A DNA stretch of 64,000 nt from 55-13 sp964501275 (GTDB lineage: Bacteria > Armatimonadota > Fimbriimonadia > Fimbriimonadales > Fimbriimonadaceae). A model generated the notes under the pieces. The model made no database searches and was not told the DNA's origin. It saw only the letters and a list, made by a program, of their open reading frames with translations. The translations under genes and the position numbers were made by a program. This document shows positions 9,005 through 17,853 of this stretch, in pieces. The DNA is taken from positions 157,780 to 221,779 of the forward strand of contig CAZCSP010000001.1 of NCBI GenBank assembly GCA_964501275.1, written 5' to 3'. Within the stretch, counting starts at the first letter, position 1. Each line of letters starts with the position of its first letter.

Positions 9005-11047
9005 ATGATTGCGTTTCTCGCCCTTGCCGTGGTTGGACAAGCCCCGCCGACGATGTCAGCGGAGGAGATCATGCAGAGGTTGGAAGCACCCATCAGCCTC
9101 CGTACCGACCCAACCCGCCTGGCGAATGCTTTGAACCAAATTGGAGCCCAAGTCGGGGTGCGCTTCGAATGCGACGCCGCTCTTCAGCCCGCCGTTGTGG
9201 TGGTTGGCGTTCGGGGCAAGCCCGCCAAGGAGGTTCTTCAACACTTGGTGGACGGTATTGGGGCGTCCTCTTTCGTCTACTCGGGAACGATGCATGTCGG
9301 CATGAAAGTGCCGACCGATGAGCAGATGGAAAAGCAGCGGGAGGCGGAGATCAAGGCGATCAATTCTTCCATCGAATCCCGCGCGAATCAACTCAAGATC
9401 GACGACCCGATCGATCCCGCGCTCGCACCCCGCACCGCTGGCCAAATGCTCGTCGCCCTACAAGTTCCCAACGGCGAGTATCGCGTATCCTACCAAAGCT
9501 TCTACCAGGCGGCCTCACAGGCTCCCCCGATGAGGGCCACGGTGGGTCTCATGCGGGCCATCGGCGGCGAAAATATCCGCTTGGGGAACGAAAAGACAAA
9601 GACCATCACCCTGAAGAACCTCCCCGAAGAGCGGAGGAAGGCGGCTTTGGGGGCCCTGGACAAGCTCTACGAAGAGCAAGGCCCCTGGGCCGATGCCTTC
9701 AGCCAGGTGATCAAACTGTCGGCGAACAGCCAGAACTACTATCTGCCCGAAGACCTTATCGCGCGGTCGGTCTCCATCAAAGGCAGCAAGCCCAACGATT
9801 TCCGGCTCATCATCTCCACTACTCCCTGGGGTCGCTCGGCCAATCTGCAGATTCTATCCGGTGGCGAGGTTCTCTTCGAGTCGATGGAGTCCCTTCCCCG
9901 GCAACGGGTCTACACGGATCCGGGGGGTGAAGTCTTCTCTTCCGTCAAAGCCCGAGAAGTCAAAGTCGAGCTTTCGGAGAGGGTGGCCCGGATTGAGAGT
10001 TTTCGGAGATCTGTCCTCAACGGCAAGGTGGTGGAGTACGACTGGAATCTGATGAAGATGGTGGCGGACGCAAATCGAAACGAGCCGATCAGCCTGACCC
10101 GCGTCCAGCCGCTCGCAGATGTCGTCGAGAAGCTCGATCTGAATGTCGTGACCTATCTGGGCGATGGACTTATCAACCACTTGGCATACGTTGCGAACAA
10201 CGACGCTGCGACCACCATCGGCGGCGACCAGGTACTCGCACTGACCGGCTACGGCGTCACGTCCGGCTTGCGCAAGAAGGGCGACTGGCTCATTGGCTAC
10301 TGCTCCAATCCCGAGCAGTACCTATCCACCCAGGTCAGCCGACCCGCCCTCGGCAGGTTCCTGAGCCTCGCCCTGAAACCGGGCGCACTTACATTTGAGC
10401 AGTTTGTAAACGCGCGCAAGGAGTTGGGCATCCAGCAATTCAACGTTGCCTATATGCTGGCCAGATTCATTCGACCGGGATTCGAAAGCCTCAATCCCGT
10501 CAACTTGGAGATGCTGGATATGTTGGCCATGATGCGTCCTGGACAACTCAACCAAGCCCGAACGACTGGGATCACGATCTCCAGCCTACCTCCCGAGTTG
10601 GAATCCAAGGTGAGGCAATCTATCGGCTACCAGAGACGCCGGAACCTTCACATCCCGGATGACAGCATCGATGCACCACCAAGTCTGGACGAAATCCGCA
10701 AAGCGAAGCTGTTCCTGGACCAAACGTCGAAAGTGGGGATGTTAGCTCTTCAAAACACCCCATCGAACCAACCGAATTCAGGCCGCCTGATGTATAGCTC
10801 CTACACCTATTTCAACTTCCAGGACTTCGAGAACTATCGGCGCTATACGACCCTCGCCCAAGTTGCGCAGACGTTTCAAAATCGTCTGCTCTGGCCCGCC
10901 CGAATGGACACGTACACGTTTCGGGTTGAAATTCTACGCCGACGGACCCAAGCCTTCGGCACAAGCCAATTCATCACCGACATCACCCAAAACCCCCTCA
11001 CCCCAAACCAGGGCGCGGAGTTGGTGCAACGGTACTTTGGGGAGTAG
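9005..11047 (+). CDS. Secreted hypothetical protein with STN-like N-terminus
   Basis: The 680-residue protein starts with a short export signal (cleavage after about 18 residues). Residues 20-95 resemble a secretin/TonB short N-terminal (STN) fold: an ANALNQIGAQVGVRFECDAAL-like stretch and then VVVVGVRGKPAKEVLQHLV. The rest has no family that I recognise and does not contain a secretin pore domain. It follows the CocE-like hydrolase by 40 bp on the same strand, so co-transcription is possible. Its 3' end is followed at once by the family G inverted repeat that separates it from the convergent DinB gene. Confidence 0.65.
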   Translation: MIAFLALAVVGQAPPTMSAEEIMQRLEAPISLRTDPTRLANALNQIGAQVGVRFECDAALQPAVVVVGVRGKPAKEVLQHLVDGIGASSFVYSGTMHVGMKVPTDEQMEKQREAEIKAINSSIESRANQLKIDDPIDPALAPRTAGQMLVALQVPNGEYRVSYQSFYQAASQAPPMRATVGLMRAIGGENIRLGNEKTKTITLKNLPEERRKAALGALDKLYEEQGPWADAFSQVIKLSANSQNYYLPEDLIARSVSIKGSKPNDFRLIISTTPWGRSANLQILSGGEVLFESMESLPRQRVYTDPGGEVFSSVKAREVKVELSERVARIESFRRSVLNGKVVEYDWNLMKMVADANRNEPISLTRVQPLADVVEKLDLNVVTYLGDGLINHLAYVANNDAATTIGGDQVLALTGYGVTSGLRKKGDWLIGYCSNPEQYLSTQVSRPALGRFLSLALKPGALTFEQFVNARKELGIQQFNVAYMLARFIRPGFESLNPVNLEMLDMLAMMRPGQLNQARTTGITISSLPPELESKVRQSIGYQRRRNLHIPDDSIDAPPSLDEIRKAKLFLDQTSKVGMLALQNTPSNQPNSGRLMYSSYTYFNFQDFENYRRYTTLAQVAQTFQNRLLWPARMDTYTFRVEILRRRTQAFGTSQFITDITQNPLTPNQGAELVQRYFGE

Positions 11048-11051
11048 GCGC

Positions 11052-11150
11052 GACGGCGTAACGGCATTGCGGTGTTGGGCGTTAGGGTATCGGCATTTAA
11101 AAGGGCCGTAGTGCCCTAACACCATAATGCCGCAATGCCGAAACGCCGTC
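11052..11150. repeat. Family G inverted repeat between convergent genes
   Basis: Arms 11052-11098 and 11105-11150 are imperfect reverse complements made of words such as GGCGTAACGGCATTGCGG and GCCGCAATGCCGAAACGCC. It fills the whole gap between convergent genes ending at 11047 and 11152, a position expected for a bidirectional terminator. Confidence 0.8.
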
Positions 11151-11151
11151 C

Positions 11152-11625
11152 CTAGTCCCTCCAGTGAATCTCTGCGTCCCCGTGCAGCGCCTGGATGTAG
11201 TTCAACTGGCCGTCGTGGTAATTGATGTGGTAGGCACAGAATTCGGCGAGGTCGTAGGGGGAGGTGGTTCCGCTGGGAGTGGGGATCTCCTTTAACATCT
11301 GGTCGTCGGGAATCGACTCCACCAGGGAGATCACCTGATTCAAAGACTCCTCAAACGCTCCCGCTGCCCCGTCCTTGGTCTGAAACTCGACGGGCGTCTC
11401 CGCCCAGGCACTGGGGTCGAATGCGCCGGGGTCTTCGCCTTTCATACGGGTGGAGAGTCGCCTATTGACCAGCACGATTTCATAGGTGATGTTAGCCGGG
11501 GTCCGGGCGGCGCCGCCGGGAGAACGCGATATCGCGTCCTCGGGTAGCGCACGAAGATCGATGAGAAATCGCTTTTGAACGTCCTTCAGCTCGGTAAGAG
11601 CCTTCGTTTTCAAATCCATTGCCAT
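11152..11625 (-). CDS. DinB-family protein
   Basis: The 157-residue protein has the four-helix DinB/DUF664-like pattern. It opens with a helix, carries NITYEIVLVNRRLSTR near the middle and ends with the metal-site motif CAYHINYHDGQLNYIQAL (about residues 131-149). DinB-fold proteins bind a divalent metal through three His and include thiol-dependent transferases; the substrate here is unknown. It ends in the family G repeat and is divergent from the NTF2-like gene. A second DinB-like gene is at 57395-57871. Confidence 0.8.
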   Translation of the reverse strand: MAMDLKTKALTELKDVQKRFLIDLRALPEDAISRSPGGAARTPANITYEIVLVNRRLSTRMKGEDPGAFDPSAWAETPVEFQTKDGAAGAFEESLNQVISLVESIPDDQMLKEIPTPSGTTSPYDLAEFCAYHINYHDGQLNYIQALHGDAEIHWRD

Positions 11626-11747
11626 GCGTCTAGTTTACGCCGGACCGACGAGATCGCAGCTAAGCCCAACTCTTAACGTTCCCGAATGAGCTGGGAAACG
11701 ATTTCGTAAAGGAACCGGCGGAGTACGAGTCGAAGTAGACGCATAAC

Positions 11748-12266
11748 ATGAAAGCCGCTCTCGTCTGGACACTTTGCCTTTTTTCCCTTCTCGCCTTCGC
11801 CCAACCCACCGCCAATCCAAAGGACGTGGACTCTGCTGACGCGATCATCAAGTCCGTCTACGACGTTATCTCCGGTCCGGCGGGCCAGAAACGCGACTGG
11901 GACCGGATGCGCTCCCTCTTCACCGAAGACGCCCGCATGGTCGCCATCGCCAAGACCCAAACCGGAGAGATTCGGCGAAGGCACATGACGGTGGAAGACT
12001 ACATCAAACTCTCGGGCCCAAGCCTGGAAAGCCGAGGTTTCTTCGAAAAGGAAGTCGCCCGAAGAACTGAGCAGTTCGGCAACTTGGGCCACATCTGGAG
12101 CACCTACGAAGCTCGGACGAAAGCCGACGACGAGAAGCCGTTCATGCGCGGGATCAACTCGATGCAGCTCTGGAATGACGGCAAACGCTGGTGGGTCCTC
12201 AGCATCGTCTGGCAAGCCGAAGACCCAACTACCCCGTTGCCGGAGAAATACCTGAAAGGAGGCTAA
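11748..12266 (+). CDS. Secreted NTF2-like (SnoaL/DUF4440-type) protein
   Basis: The 172-residue product has a signal peptide ending AFA before Q. It then shows the alpha+beta cone pattern of the NTF2 superfamily: DWDRMRSLFTEDARMVAI in the first half, and MQLWNDGKRWWVLSIVWQ as the final strands. The family includes ligand-binding proteins, isomerases and nuclear-transport-factor-like domains, and no active-site set identifies a reaction. It is a single-gene unit ended by a C5A4/T4G5 hairpin. Confidence 0.75.
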   Translation: MKAALVWTLCLFSLLAFAQPTANPKDVDSADAIIKSVYDVISGPAGQKRDWDRMRSLFTEDARMVAIAKTQTGEIRRRHMTVEDYIKLSGPSLESRGFFEKEVARRTEQFGNLGHIWSTYEARTKADDEKPFMRGINSMQLWNDGKRWWVLSIVWQAEDPTTPLPEKYLKGG

Positions 12267-12270
12267 TGCT

Positions 12271-12294
12271 CCCCCAAAACGCGCCTTTTGGGGG
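12271..12294. terminator. Bidirectional hairpin terminator
   Basis: CCCCCAAAA (12271-12279) pairs exactly with TTTTGGGGG (12286-12294) across a 6-nt loop. The same stem occurs at 16634-16659. Both sit between convergent genes, and the T-rich half of the stem would serve either strand. Confidence 0.75.
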
Positions 12295-12305
12295 TGTGGA
12301 ATCCT

Positions 12306-12334
12306 GTAGGCGGCGGATGCATTGTGCCGCCGTC
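12306..12334 (+). repeat. Family B repeat, copy 1
   Basis: A 29-bp element begins GTAGGCGGCGGATGCATTG and ends CCGCCGTC. An inner CGGCGG/CCGCCG stem encloses GATGCAT. Further copies are at 26269, 48448, 48537 and 60304. Confidence 0.85.
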
Positions 12335-12342
12335 AGCACCAA

Positions 12343-13068
12343 CTACTCGCGCTGGCCCAGCAACCGCCGGACCTCTTCCGCCTGCTCAGGAGTATCCACC
12401 GCCAGGGGACTTCCCTTGCCCGCCGCCATCCGAATCCGCACGCCGTTCTCCAAGAACCTCAACTGCTCCAGACTCTCGGTCTGCTCTAGGGGCGTAGGTT
12501 CCCACTGAGCGAACCGCATCAGGACCGGTCGGCCGTAGGCGTAGATGCCGATGTGCTTCTTGACCGGGCCCAGCTTCGGATTGCGGGGATAGGGGATCGG
12601 GTGACGGCTGAAATAGAGCGCGTCACCGGCAAGACTGGTCACCACCTTCACCACCGCCGGGTTGTCGATCTCCTCTTCCGGGCAATCGGCATAGACGCTC
12701 GCCATCTCTACCACCGGATCGTCGATCAGCGGCTGGGCGCAGGCTTGGATGGTAGCGGGGTCGATCAGCGGCTCGTCGCCCTGGACGTTCACATAGAAAT
12801 CCGCCACCAGACTCTGTGCGACCTCAGCGATCCGGTCGGTTCCCGAGGGGTGGTCCAGGCGGGTTGAGATTGCTCTCGCCCCAAAGCGCTGGGCCGCCGA
12901 GATAATCTCCGCGTCGGGAGTGGCAATCACGACCTCTTCCGCCACCTCCGCCCGCACCGCCGCTTCATAGACCCACTGCACCATCGGCTTCCCGCAAAGG
13001 TCCGCCAGGGGCTTGCCGGGAAACCGCGTGCTCGCCATCCGAGCCGGAATCACAATCGCGCACTGCAT
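12343..13068 (-). CDS. kdsB: 3-deoxy-manno-octulosonate cytidylyltransferase
   Basis: KdsB activates Kdo with CTP to give CMP-Kdo for the inner core of lipopolysaccharide, in the cytoplasm. The 241-residue length is normal. The diagnostic pieces are IPARMASTRFPGKPL at the N-terminus (nucleotide-binding loop), HPSGTDRIAE near 89-98 and NVQGDEPLID near 113-122. This gene is direct evidence for an LPS-bearing outer membrane. It is 12 bp downstream of the DUF4139 gene on the same strand, so the two are probably co-transcribed. Confidence 0.95.
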   Translation of the reverse strand: MQCAIVIPARMASTRFPGKPLADLCGKPMVQWVYEAAVRAEVAEEVVIATPDAEIISAAQRFGARAISTRLDHPSGTDRIAEVAQSLVADFYVNVQGDEPLIDPATIQACAQPLIDDPVVEMASVYADCPEEEIDNPAVVKVVTSLAGDALYFSRHPIPYPRNPKLGPVKKHIGIYAYGRPVLMRFAQWEPTPLEQTESLEQLRFLENGVRIRMAAGKGSPLAVDTPEQAEEVRRLLGQRE

Positions 13069-13080
13069 CGAGCGGAGAGG

Positions 13081-14544
13081 CTACCCGCCCAGCACCGCCA
13101 CATACCGCAGCTTCGCCTCCCCACCGGCGGGCACGGAGATAACCCACTGGTTGCTCCAGGCGTTTAGCTTCTTGCCTTTCGTGGATTCCGACGCCAATCG
13201 CCAGGTCCCGCCAAAGCCCTGCACCAACCGCACCTCGACCGGGCGCGACTTCTCGTTGTTCAGGGTGATTTCGATCTCGCGAGAGGTCTGCTTCTTGTCG
13301 ATCTTCTGCGTCTTGACCTGCTTGACTCGGGCGTAGACGTCGAACACTTCGGTTAAAGTCATGTTCACCCTCGCGTCCTTGGGAGTATCGGAGATGGATG
13401 CCGCGCCGATGTAGCGCACCGCGCCCGAGGTATCCGGCTCATACACCCGAATCGCCCCCGCAGGCAACGGCTGGCCGAGACCGGAGTTCTCCGCGTTGTC
13501 GAAGTTCAACCCCATCGTCGCCGAAATCCGCCGATCCGGGTTGCCGCCGATCGAGGTGTAGTCACGAGACACGCTGGGCAAAGCCACGCTATAGACCCTC
13601 TTTACCTTCACCGCCCCGCTGTCCATCATCCTCACCCGGTTCATCTGATCCTGGCGGATGGTAGCGGTGGACTTGTAAGGGTAGGCATAGAGTTCGCCCA
13701 TCGCCTGGGGTTGAAGGAAATGAGTCGAAGCTTTTGCACTAAATCCGGACATATCCGAATCAGCCAGACCGGCGTTTTGATACCGATAGCGGACCTCGCT
13801 CTTGACCGCCCGATTCGGCGACCCGGCCACAAAGCTGATCTGCGCTTCGGGAAAATCCGTCCCAGTTCGATTGGTGACCGTCGCCCAGCACTCAAGACCC
13901 ATCTCCTCCGAACTAGGATTCAGAGTCGCGGTGTAGTCGGCGTTCCAGGACAGCCCTTCGGTCATGTAGGTCACCGCCAAGTCGGTCTGCCCCGCCGACT
14001 TGCTCTCGACCTCCGCCGACAGTTGGGGAATCGTCACGATCCCGGTGTTGGTGGGCGCTTCGATGGTCGCCGTCGGGTTCACGATGTACTTGCCGTTCGC
14101 CTTCACCACCACATTCCCCGGCTCTGCGACCTCCAAGGTTCCCTTCAACCGCTCGCCCGCCTTGCCATCCAGCCCATGGTAGACCAACTCCACCTCTTTC
14201 CCCAGGAACCGGGCCAACAGATGTCCGCTGCTGTTCATTCCCAGGTCATAGGTGCTGGAAAGCACCTTGGCATCCGGGCGGGAGGGCCAGGAGAACAGGA
14301 CGGAGTTCTGGTCGAGCGCCTTGCTCACCCCCTGAATCCCAATCCGCCCCACCCCTTGCGCCAAATCCACCTTCCGAGTCTCCCGAACCATCGCGAAGTC
14401 GCCGGAGTACACCACCAGTTCAATCGGGCCACGCGTGGGATCGACGCTCTCCTTGCCCGTAGAAGCCTGAGCCTCCACCTTGGCGCACCCATAGGACAGA
14501 ACGACGGCCAAAGCCGCAAGCAGGAACGGTGTTTCGTGTTTCAT
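13081..14544 (-). CDS. DUF4139 domain-containing secreted protein
   Basis: The protein is about 487 residues from the ATG at 14544. I chose this start because GCGAGG lies 7-8 nt upstream and the next residues MKHETPFLLAALAVVLS form a signal peptide. A longer frame to 14574 lacks a ribosome site. The body shows the DUF4139 pattern: a GPIELVVYSGDFAMVRETR opening, LPQLSAEVESK-type strands and YMTEGLSWNADYTATL near the middle. It lacks the N-terminal coiled coil of MuiA-like relatives. Function is unknown; such proteins are envelope-associated. It precedes kdsB in the same transcription unit. Confidence 0.8.
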   Translation of the reverse strand: MKHETPFLLAALAVVLSYGCAKVEAQASTGKESVDPTRGPIELVVYSGDFAMVRETRKVDLAQGVGRIGIQGVSKALDQNSVLFSWPSRPDAKVLSSTYDLGMNSSGHLLARFLGKEVELVYHGLDGKAGERLKGTLEVAEPGNVVVKANGKYIVNPTATIEAPTNTGIVTIPQLSAEVESKSAGQTDLAVTYMTEGLSWNADYTATLNPSSEEMGLECWATVTNRTGTDFPEAQISFVAGSPNRAVKSEVRYRYQNAGLADSDMSGFSAKASTHFLQPQAMGELYAYPYKSTATIRQDQMNRVRMMDSGAVKVKRVYSVALPSVSRDYTSIGGNPDRRISATMGLNFDNAENSGLGQPLPAGAIRVYEPDTSGAVRYIGAASISDTPKDARVNMTLTEVFDVYARVKQVKTQKIDKKQTSREIEITLNNEKSRPVEVRLVQGFGGTWRLASESTKGKKLNAWSNQWVISVPAGGEAKLRYVAVLGG

Positions 14545-14682
14545 GATATGCCTCGCAAAGTTAGTGTAAGGCAAATCCCATTGGGTTCACCCAAACTCCT
14601 GTCTGTATTGGACGCAGTTTGCAAGGCTTTCTCGATTTTTTGAATCAAACCCGCAATCAAGCATTCCGCGTACACTGCCCTT

Positions 14683-15651
14683 ATGCAATACAAGAAACTC
14701 GGCCGCACCGGCCTGCAGGTCAGTCCACTCTGCCTGGGAACCATGAACTTCGGCCCCCAGACCACGGAGCCCGACAGCTACGCCATCATGGATCGCGCCC
14801 TCGACCTTGGCATCAACTTCTGGGATACCGCCGACGTCTACGGTTGGCAAAAGGGCGAGGGCGTCACGGAACAGATTCTGGGTCGCTACTTCGCTCAGGG
14901 CGGAGGTAGGCGGGACAAGGTCGTTCTGGCCACCAAGGTCTACGGCGACATGGGAGATTGGCCGAACACCTCCCGCCTCAGCGCCCTCCACATCCGCAAA
15001 GCCTGCGACGACTCGCTCCGCCGCATGAAAACCGACTACATCGACCTCTACCAGTTCCACCACATCCACCGCGAGACCCCGTTCGAGGAGATTTGGCAGG
15101 CCTGCGAGCTGCTGGTCCAACAGGGCAAGGTCATCTACTTTGGCAGTTCCAACTTTGCAGGCTGGCACATCGCCCATGCCAACGAAATCGCCCGGAGCCG
15201 CAACTTCCTCGGCCTGGTCTGCGAGCAGTCGCTCTACAACCTGAACGCCCGGACGGTCGAGATGGAGGTCATCCCCGCGTGCGAGAAGTACGGTCTCGGC
15301 CTCATCCCCTGGAGCCCCCTCGCCAGCGGCCTCCTGGGCGGCGCCTTGCAGAAGGCGGCGGAAGGCCGTCGGGCGCAGGAGGGCGTTCAGAAGTCGATCG
15401 AAGCGAACCGGCCCAAACTGGAGAAGTGGGAGGCGTTTTGCCAGGAACTGGGCGAGAAGCCCGCCGACGTAGCCCTCGCCTGGCTCCTCAACAACCCCGT
15501 TGTCACCGCGCCCATCATCGGTCCCCGAACCATCGAGCAGTTGGAAGGGTCGATGCGAGCCCTGGAGATCAAACTGACTGACGACGCCCTCGCCAAGATC
15601 GACGAAATCTTCCCCGGCTACAAACCCGCCCCAGAACACTACGCTTGGTAA
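14683..15651 (+). CDS. Aldo/keto reductase
   Basis: The 322-residue protein is an NADPH-dependent oxidoreductase of the (beta/alpha)8 AKR superfamily. The catalytic tetrad is visible: Asp48 and Tyr53 in DTADVYG, Lys85 in ATKVYG and His126 in QFHHIH. LGRTGLQVSPLCLGTMNFG opens the barrel, and GSSNFAGWHI and IPWSPLASGLLGG are typical of the AKR11/AKR12-like YajO and IolS group. Substrate is unknown; sugars and aldehydes are common in this group. It is divergent from the DUF4139-kdsB unit. Confidence 0.9.
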   Translation: MQYKKLGRTGLQVSPLCLGTMNFGPQTTEPDSYAIMDRALDLGINFWDTADVYGWQKGEGVTEQILGRYFAQGGGRRDKVVLATKVYGDMGDWPNTSRLSALHIRKACDDSLRRMKTDYIDLYQFHHIHRETPFEEIWQACELLVQQGKVIYFGSSNFAGWHIAHANEIARSRNFLGLVCEQSLYNLNARTVEMEVIPACEKYGLGLIPWSPLASGLLGGALQKAAEGRRAQEGVQKSIEANRPKLEKWEAFCQELGEKPADVALAWLLNNPVVTAPIIGPRTIEQLEGSMRALEIKLTDDALAKIDEIFPGYKPAPEHYAW

Positions 15652-15937
15652 GGATGCATTCCGTAGCATGAGGAACGAAAGCCTGGCTGAGGCGCCATTC
15701 TCCTAAATCTATACAAAACAGTCAAGTATCGCGACGACTCAATAAATCCAGCAAGCTGCGCCGCTTGCCATCAAGCTAGATTCTATAGCTGGGCTGGGCC
15801 ATTGGCCGAGCCCGAATCGTCGTTATCGGCATCGAGCAGAGGCAAAGTGGCCCATGCTTTCTGCCGTCTGTCAACAGCGAAGAGACCCGACATCGCCTGT
15901 CAGCAACCAGGGTCCTTCCTAAGGAAAGACATGAGCC
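15652..15937 (+). other. Intergenic leader before the PEP-CTERM gene
   Basis: This 286-bp stretch has no plausible gene. It contains a strong hairpin at 15791-15813 (GGGCT/AGCCC outer stem, one mismatch, GGCC/GGCC inner stem, loop ATT). The only ribosome-site candidate, AAGGA, lies 12-13 nt before the PEP-CTERM ATG. I checked for c-di-GMP (GEMM) riboswitch elements and could not make the conserved core fit. Confidence 0.4.
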
Positions 15938-16618
15938 ATGAATAGATTACTTGTAGTTTCGGCGTTATTGGCCGCATTTGCGACAGCAAAAGCGGATTGG
16001 ATGAGCAACTGGGAGCCATCGGCTGGCACCACCCACTACGGAGGCGTCATCTTCGATGTCGTCGTTTCCGGTTCCAGCGATGTGACCCTCACGGGCAACT
16101 TCAACCTGAACCTGGACGCCAACTTCCTGGACGCGACCGACGTGACCGAGGAGGTGGCGGTGTATTACAAGGCGGGCACCTATCTGGGGCACGTCGCCAC
16201 GGACGGGAGCAACTTCGGCGACTGGACCCACTACGGTACCGCGTTGGTGAATGTGGCGGGAGACGGCAACCGGTCCCTGCTCTCATTGGGCAACTCGCTC
16301 ACCTTGACCCAGGGCGAAACCTACGGGTTTGCGATCTTCGCCCTGGATGGCGGCGCCACGGGAATCGGGTATCGGTCGGGTACGGGATCGGTCTCCAGCG
16401 CTCCTCAGAATAGCTTCAACGACGACTATCTGACGATCTCCGGCGGCATCGGCAAAAGTTTTGGGTTCGCCGACAATCCGTTTGACGCGCACAACGGCTC
16501 CTCGACCCAGCGCCTTTGGGCGGGAGAAATGGAGTATGAAGCGGTTCCCGAGCCAGCCACCTTGGCCGTACTCGGAATGGGCGGCTTGGCCCTGCTGAGA
16601 AGACGCAAGCGAGCCTAG
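15938..16618 (+). CDS. PEP-CTERM sorting domain protein
   Basis: The 226-residue exported protein has an N-terminal signal (about 1-20, ending KA before D). A beta-rich body has alternating short strands and many Gly, Asn and Thr. The C-terminal sorting signal is VPEPATLAVLGMGGLALL followed by RRRKRA. The PEP motif, hydrophobic helix and Arg cluster are the substrate mark for exosortase (EpsH/XrtA-type), which processes surface proteins in exopolysaccharide-producing diderms. No exosortase gene lies in this window. The body has no named domain; a matrix or surface protein is the likely role. Confidence 0.88.
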   Translation: MNRLLVVSALLAAFATAKADWMSNWEPSAGTTHYGGVIFDVVVSGSSDVTLTGNFNLNLDANFLDATDVTEEVAVYYKAGTYLGHVATDGSNFGDWTHYGTALVNVAGDGNRSLLSLGNSLTLTQGETYGFAIFALDGGATGIGYRSGTGSVSSAPQNSFNDDYLTISGGIGKSFGFADNPFDAHNGSSTQRLWAGEMEYEAVPEPATLAVLGMGGLALLRRRKRA

Positions 16619-16633
16619 TTTCCTAGCCGGGTA

Positions 16634-16659
16634 CCCCCAAAACAAGGGCGTTTTGGGGG
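16634..16659. terminator. Bidirectional hairpin terminator
   Basis: CCCCCAAAA (16634-16642) and TTTTGGGGG (16651-16659) form a perfect 9-bp stem with an 8-nt loop. It is the same stem as at 12271-12294 and again sits between a convergent pair. Confidence 0.75.
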
Positions 16660-16668
16660 ATAGGTCAG

Positions 16669-17853
16669 CTAGAGACACCAGTCATTGAGCTTCAGGCCGT
16701 GGTGTCCGGCCCAGAGCTTGACTATCTTCATCTCGTGGTCGTCGGGAGTTCGATTGTGTCGGCCTTTGATCTGCACGACTTCTCGGGTCGTGGTCGATAC
16801 CTCGATGGTGAGGCGGTTGACGATGTCGCTCGCCTCTAACAGACTGCCCGACCGACCTACCCAGCGCATCGAGATGATCTTCGACCATCCCCGCAGACAG
16901 TTCTGGGTATAGCTAAACACGCAGTGGTTCTGCTTGCGACCCTCATCGGCCAGCGCCCGATTGGTCGTCAGCTCGATGGCGTGGACCAGGCAGTCCTTCT
17001 TCTCATGCGTCCATGGGGCAAACGCCTGGGGCCACTGTTGGAACTTGGTCACCCGGTTGGTGGTCGTGATGTCGTGCCACTCGTTGCTCAGGTTCACCAT
17101 CGAGCCGAGCGTTCGCCCCTTGAAGCTGAACTCGGGCCGTCGGACCATTGCCCGCACGAAGTCGGTGATCTCGCGTAGCTCGTTCGGCCCCATCCGACCG
17201 CATTCGTTCGCGTAGAACCGGGTCAGGTCGTCACATCTTTGGCCCAGGGCCGACTGGTCGCTGGCCCCGCCGATCTGCTCGGTGAGGAACTGGCAAACGT
17301 CCTGGGAAACGCCCGCCGCCGCGCACTTGGCCCAGAATAGGTTGCGCTGGATGGTGTTTCCCGCTGGAGCCTTTAGGAACCAATGAGCCTCTTTCTTGGT
17401 GAGGATTCCCTTCATCTCCTTGGCAAGCGAACCGCCTTGGGCCGTGACCGCGAACCATCGCACGTACTGCTGGTTCCGGTTCTCCTTCCAAGCCTCCGGC
17501 TCCCAGTAGTCGTAGTCGAACACCAGGCCGTGGCCCTCTCGGGAGAGGACGGCTCGGTAGAGGAACAGGGGCACCGGGAACAGGACGAAGAGGTGGTTCG
17601 CCAGGTTCAGGGCCTGCTTTCTCAGGTTGTAGGACCGCCCATGATAAGTGGCCACGGATCGTCGGGCGAAGCGGCTTCCAAAGCCGACCTCCAGGTATCG
17701 CTTCAGGAAGGCGGCATCCTTTCGCTTGCTACCGGTCAGCTCGTTTTCGCTTAACTTGGTCTTGACCCTCGTCAGCGTCTGCTGGTAGGCCTCGATCTTC
17801 TGCGTCTCTTTTTCTTTTCTTAGCTGGAATTCTGTCTTTTTCTTTTTGCCCAT
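16669..17853 (-). CDS. PcfJ-like domain protein
   Basis: The 394-residue protein starts with a highly basic segment (MGKKKKTEFQLRKEKETQK). Its C-terminal third matches the PcfJ-like pattern: an EGRKQNHCVFSYTQNCLRGW motif, ISMRWV, then LTIEVSTTTREVVQIKGRHN. PcfJ was first named from an enterococcal conjugative plasmid, and relatives are common on mobile elements. Here no other transfer or phage genes surround it and its base composition looks like its neighbours, so it may be a chromosomal relic or a domesticated copy. Molecular function is not established. Confidence 0.75.
   Translation of the reverse strand: MGKKKKTEFQLRKEKETQKIEAYQQTLTRVKTKLSENELTGSKRKDAAFLKRYLEVGFGSRFARRSVATYHGRSYNLRKQALNLANHLFVLFPVPLFLYRAVLSREGHGLVFDYDYWEPEAWKENRNQQYVRWFAVTAQGGSLAKEMKGILTKKEAHWFLKAPAGNTIQRNLFWAKCAAAGVSQDVCQFLTEQIGGASDQSALGQRCDDLTRFYANECGRMGPNELREITDFVRAMVRRPEFSFKGRTLGSMVNLSNEWHDITTTNRVTKFQQWPQAFAPWTHEKKDCLVHAIELTTNRALADEGRKQNHCVFSYTQNCLRGWSKIISMRWVGRSGSLLEASDIVNRLTIEVSTTTREVVQIKGRHNRTPDDHEMKIVKLWAGHHGLKLNDWCL

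Noticed and set aside
15652..15937. Cyclic di-GMP riboswitch before the PEP-CTERM gene
   Set aside because: A hairpin is present, but the conserved GEMM core and its tetraloop-receptor pattern could not be placed.
15652..15937. Sigma-54 promoter before the PEP-CTERM gene
   Set aside because: A TGGCCC-like site exists, but the GG to GC distance is 12 nt instead of 10.
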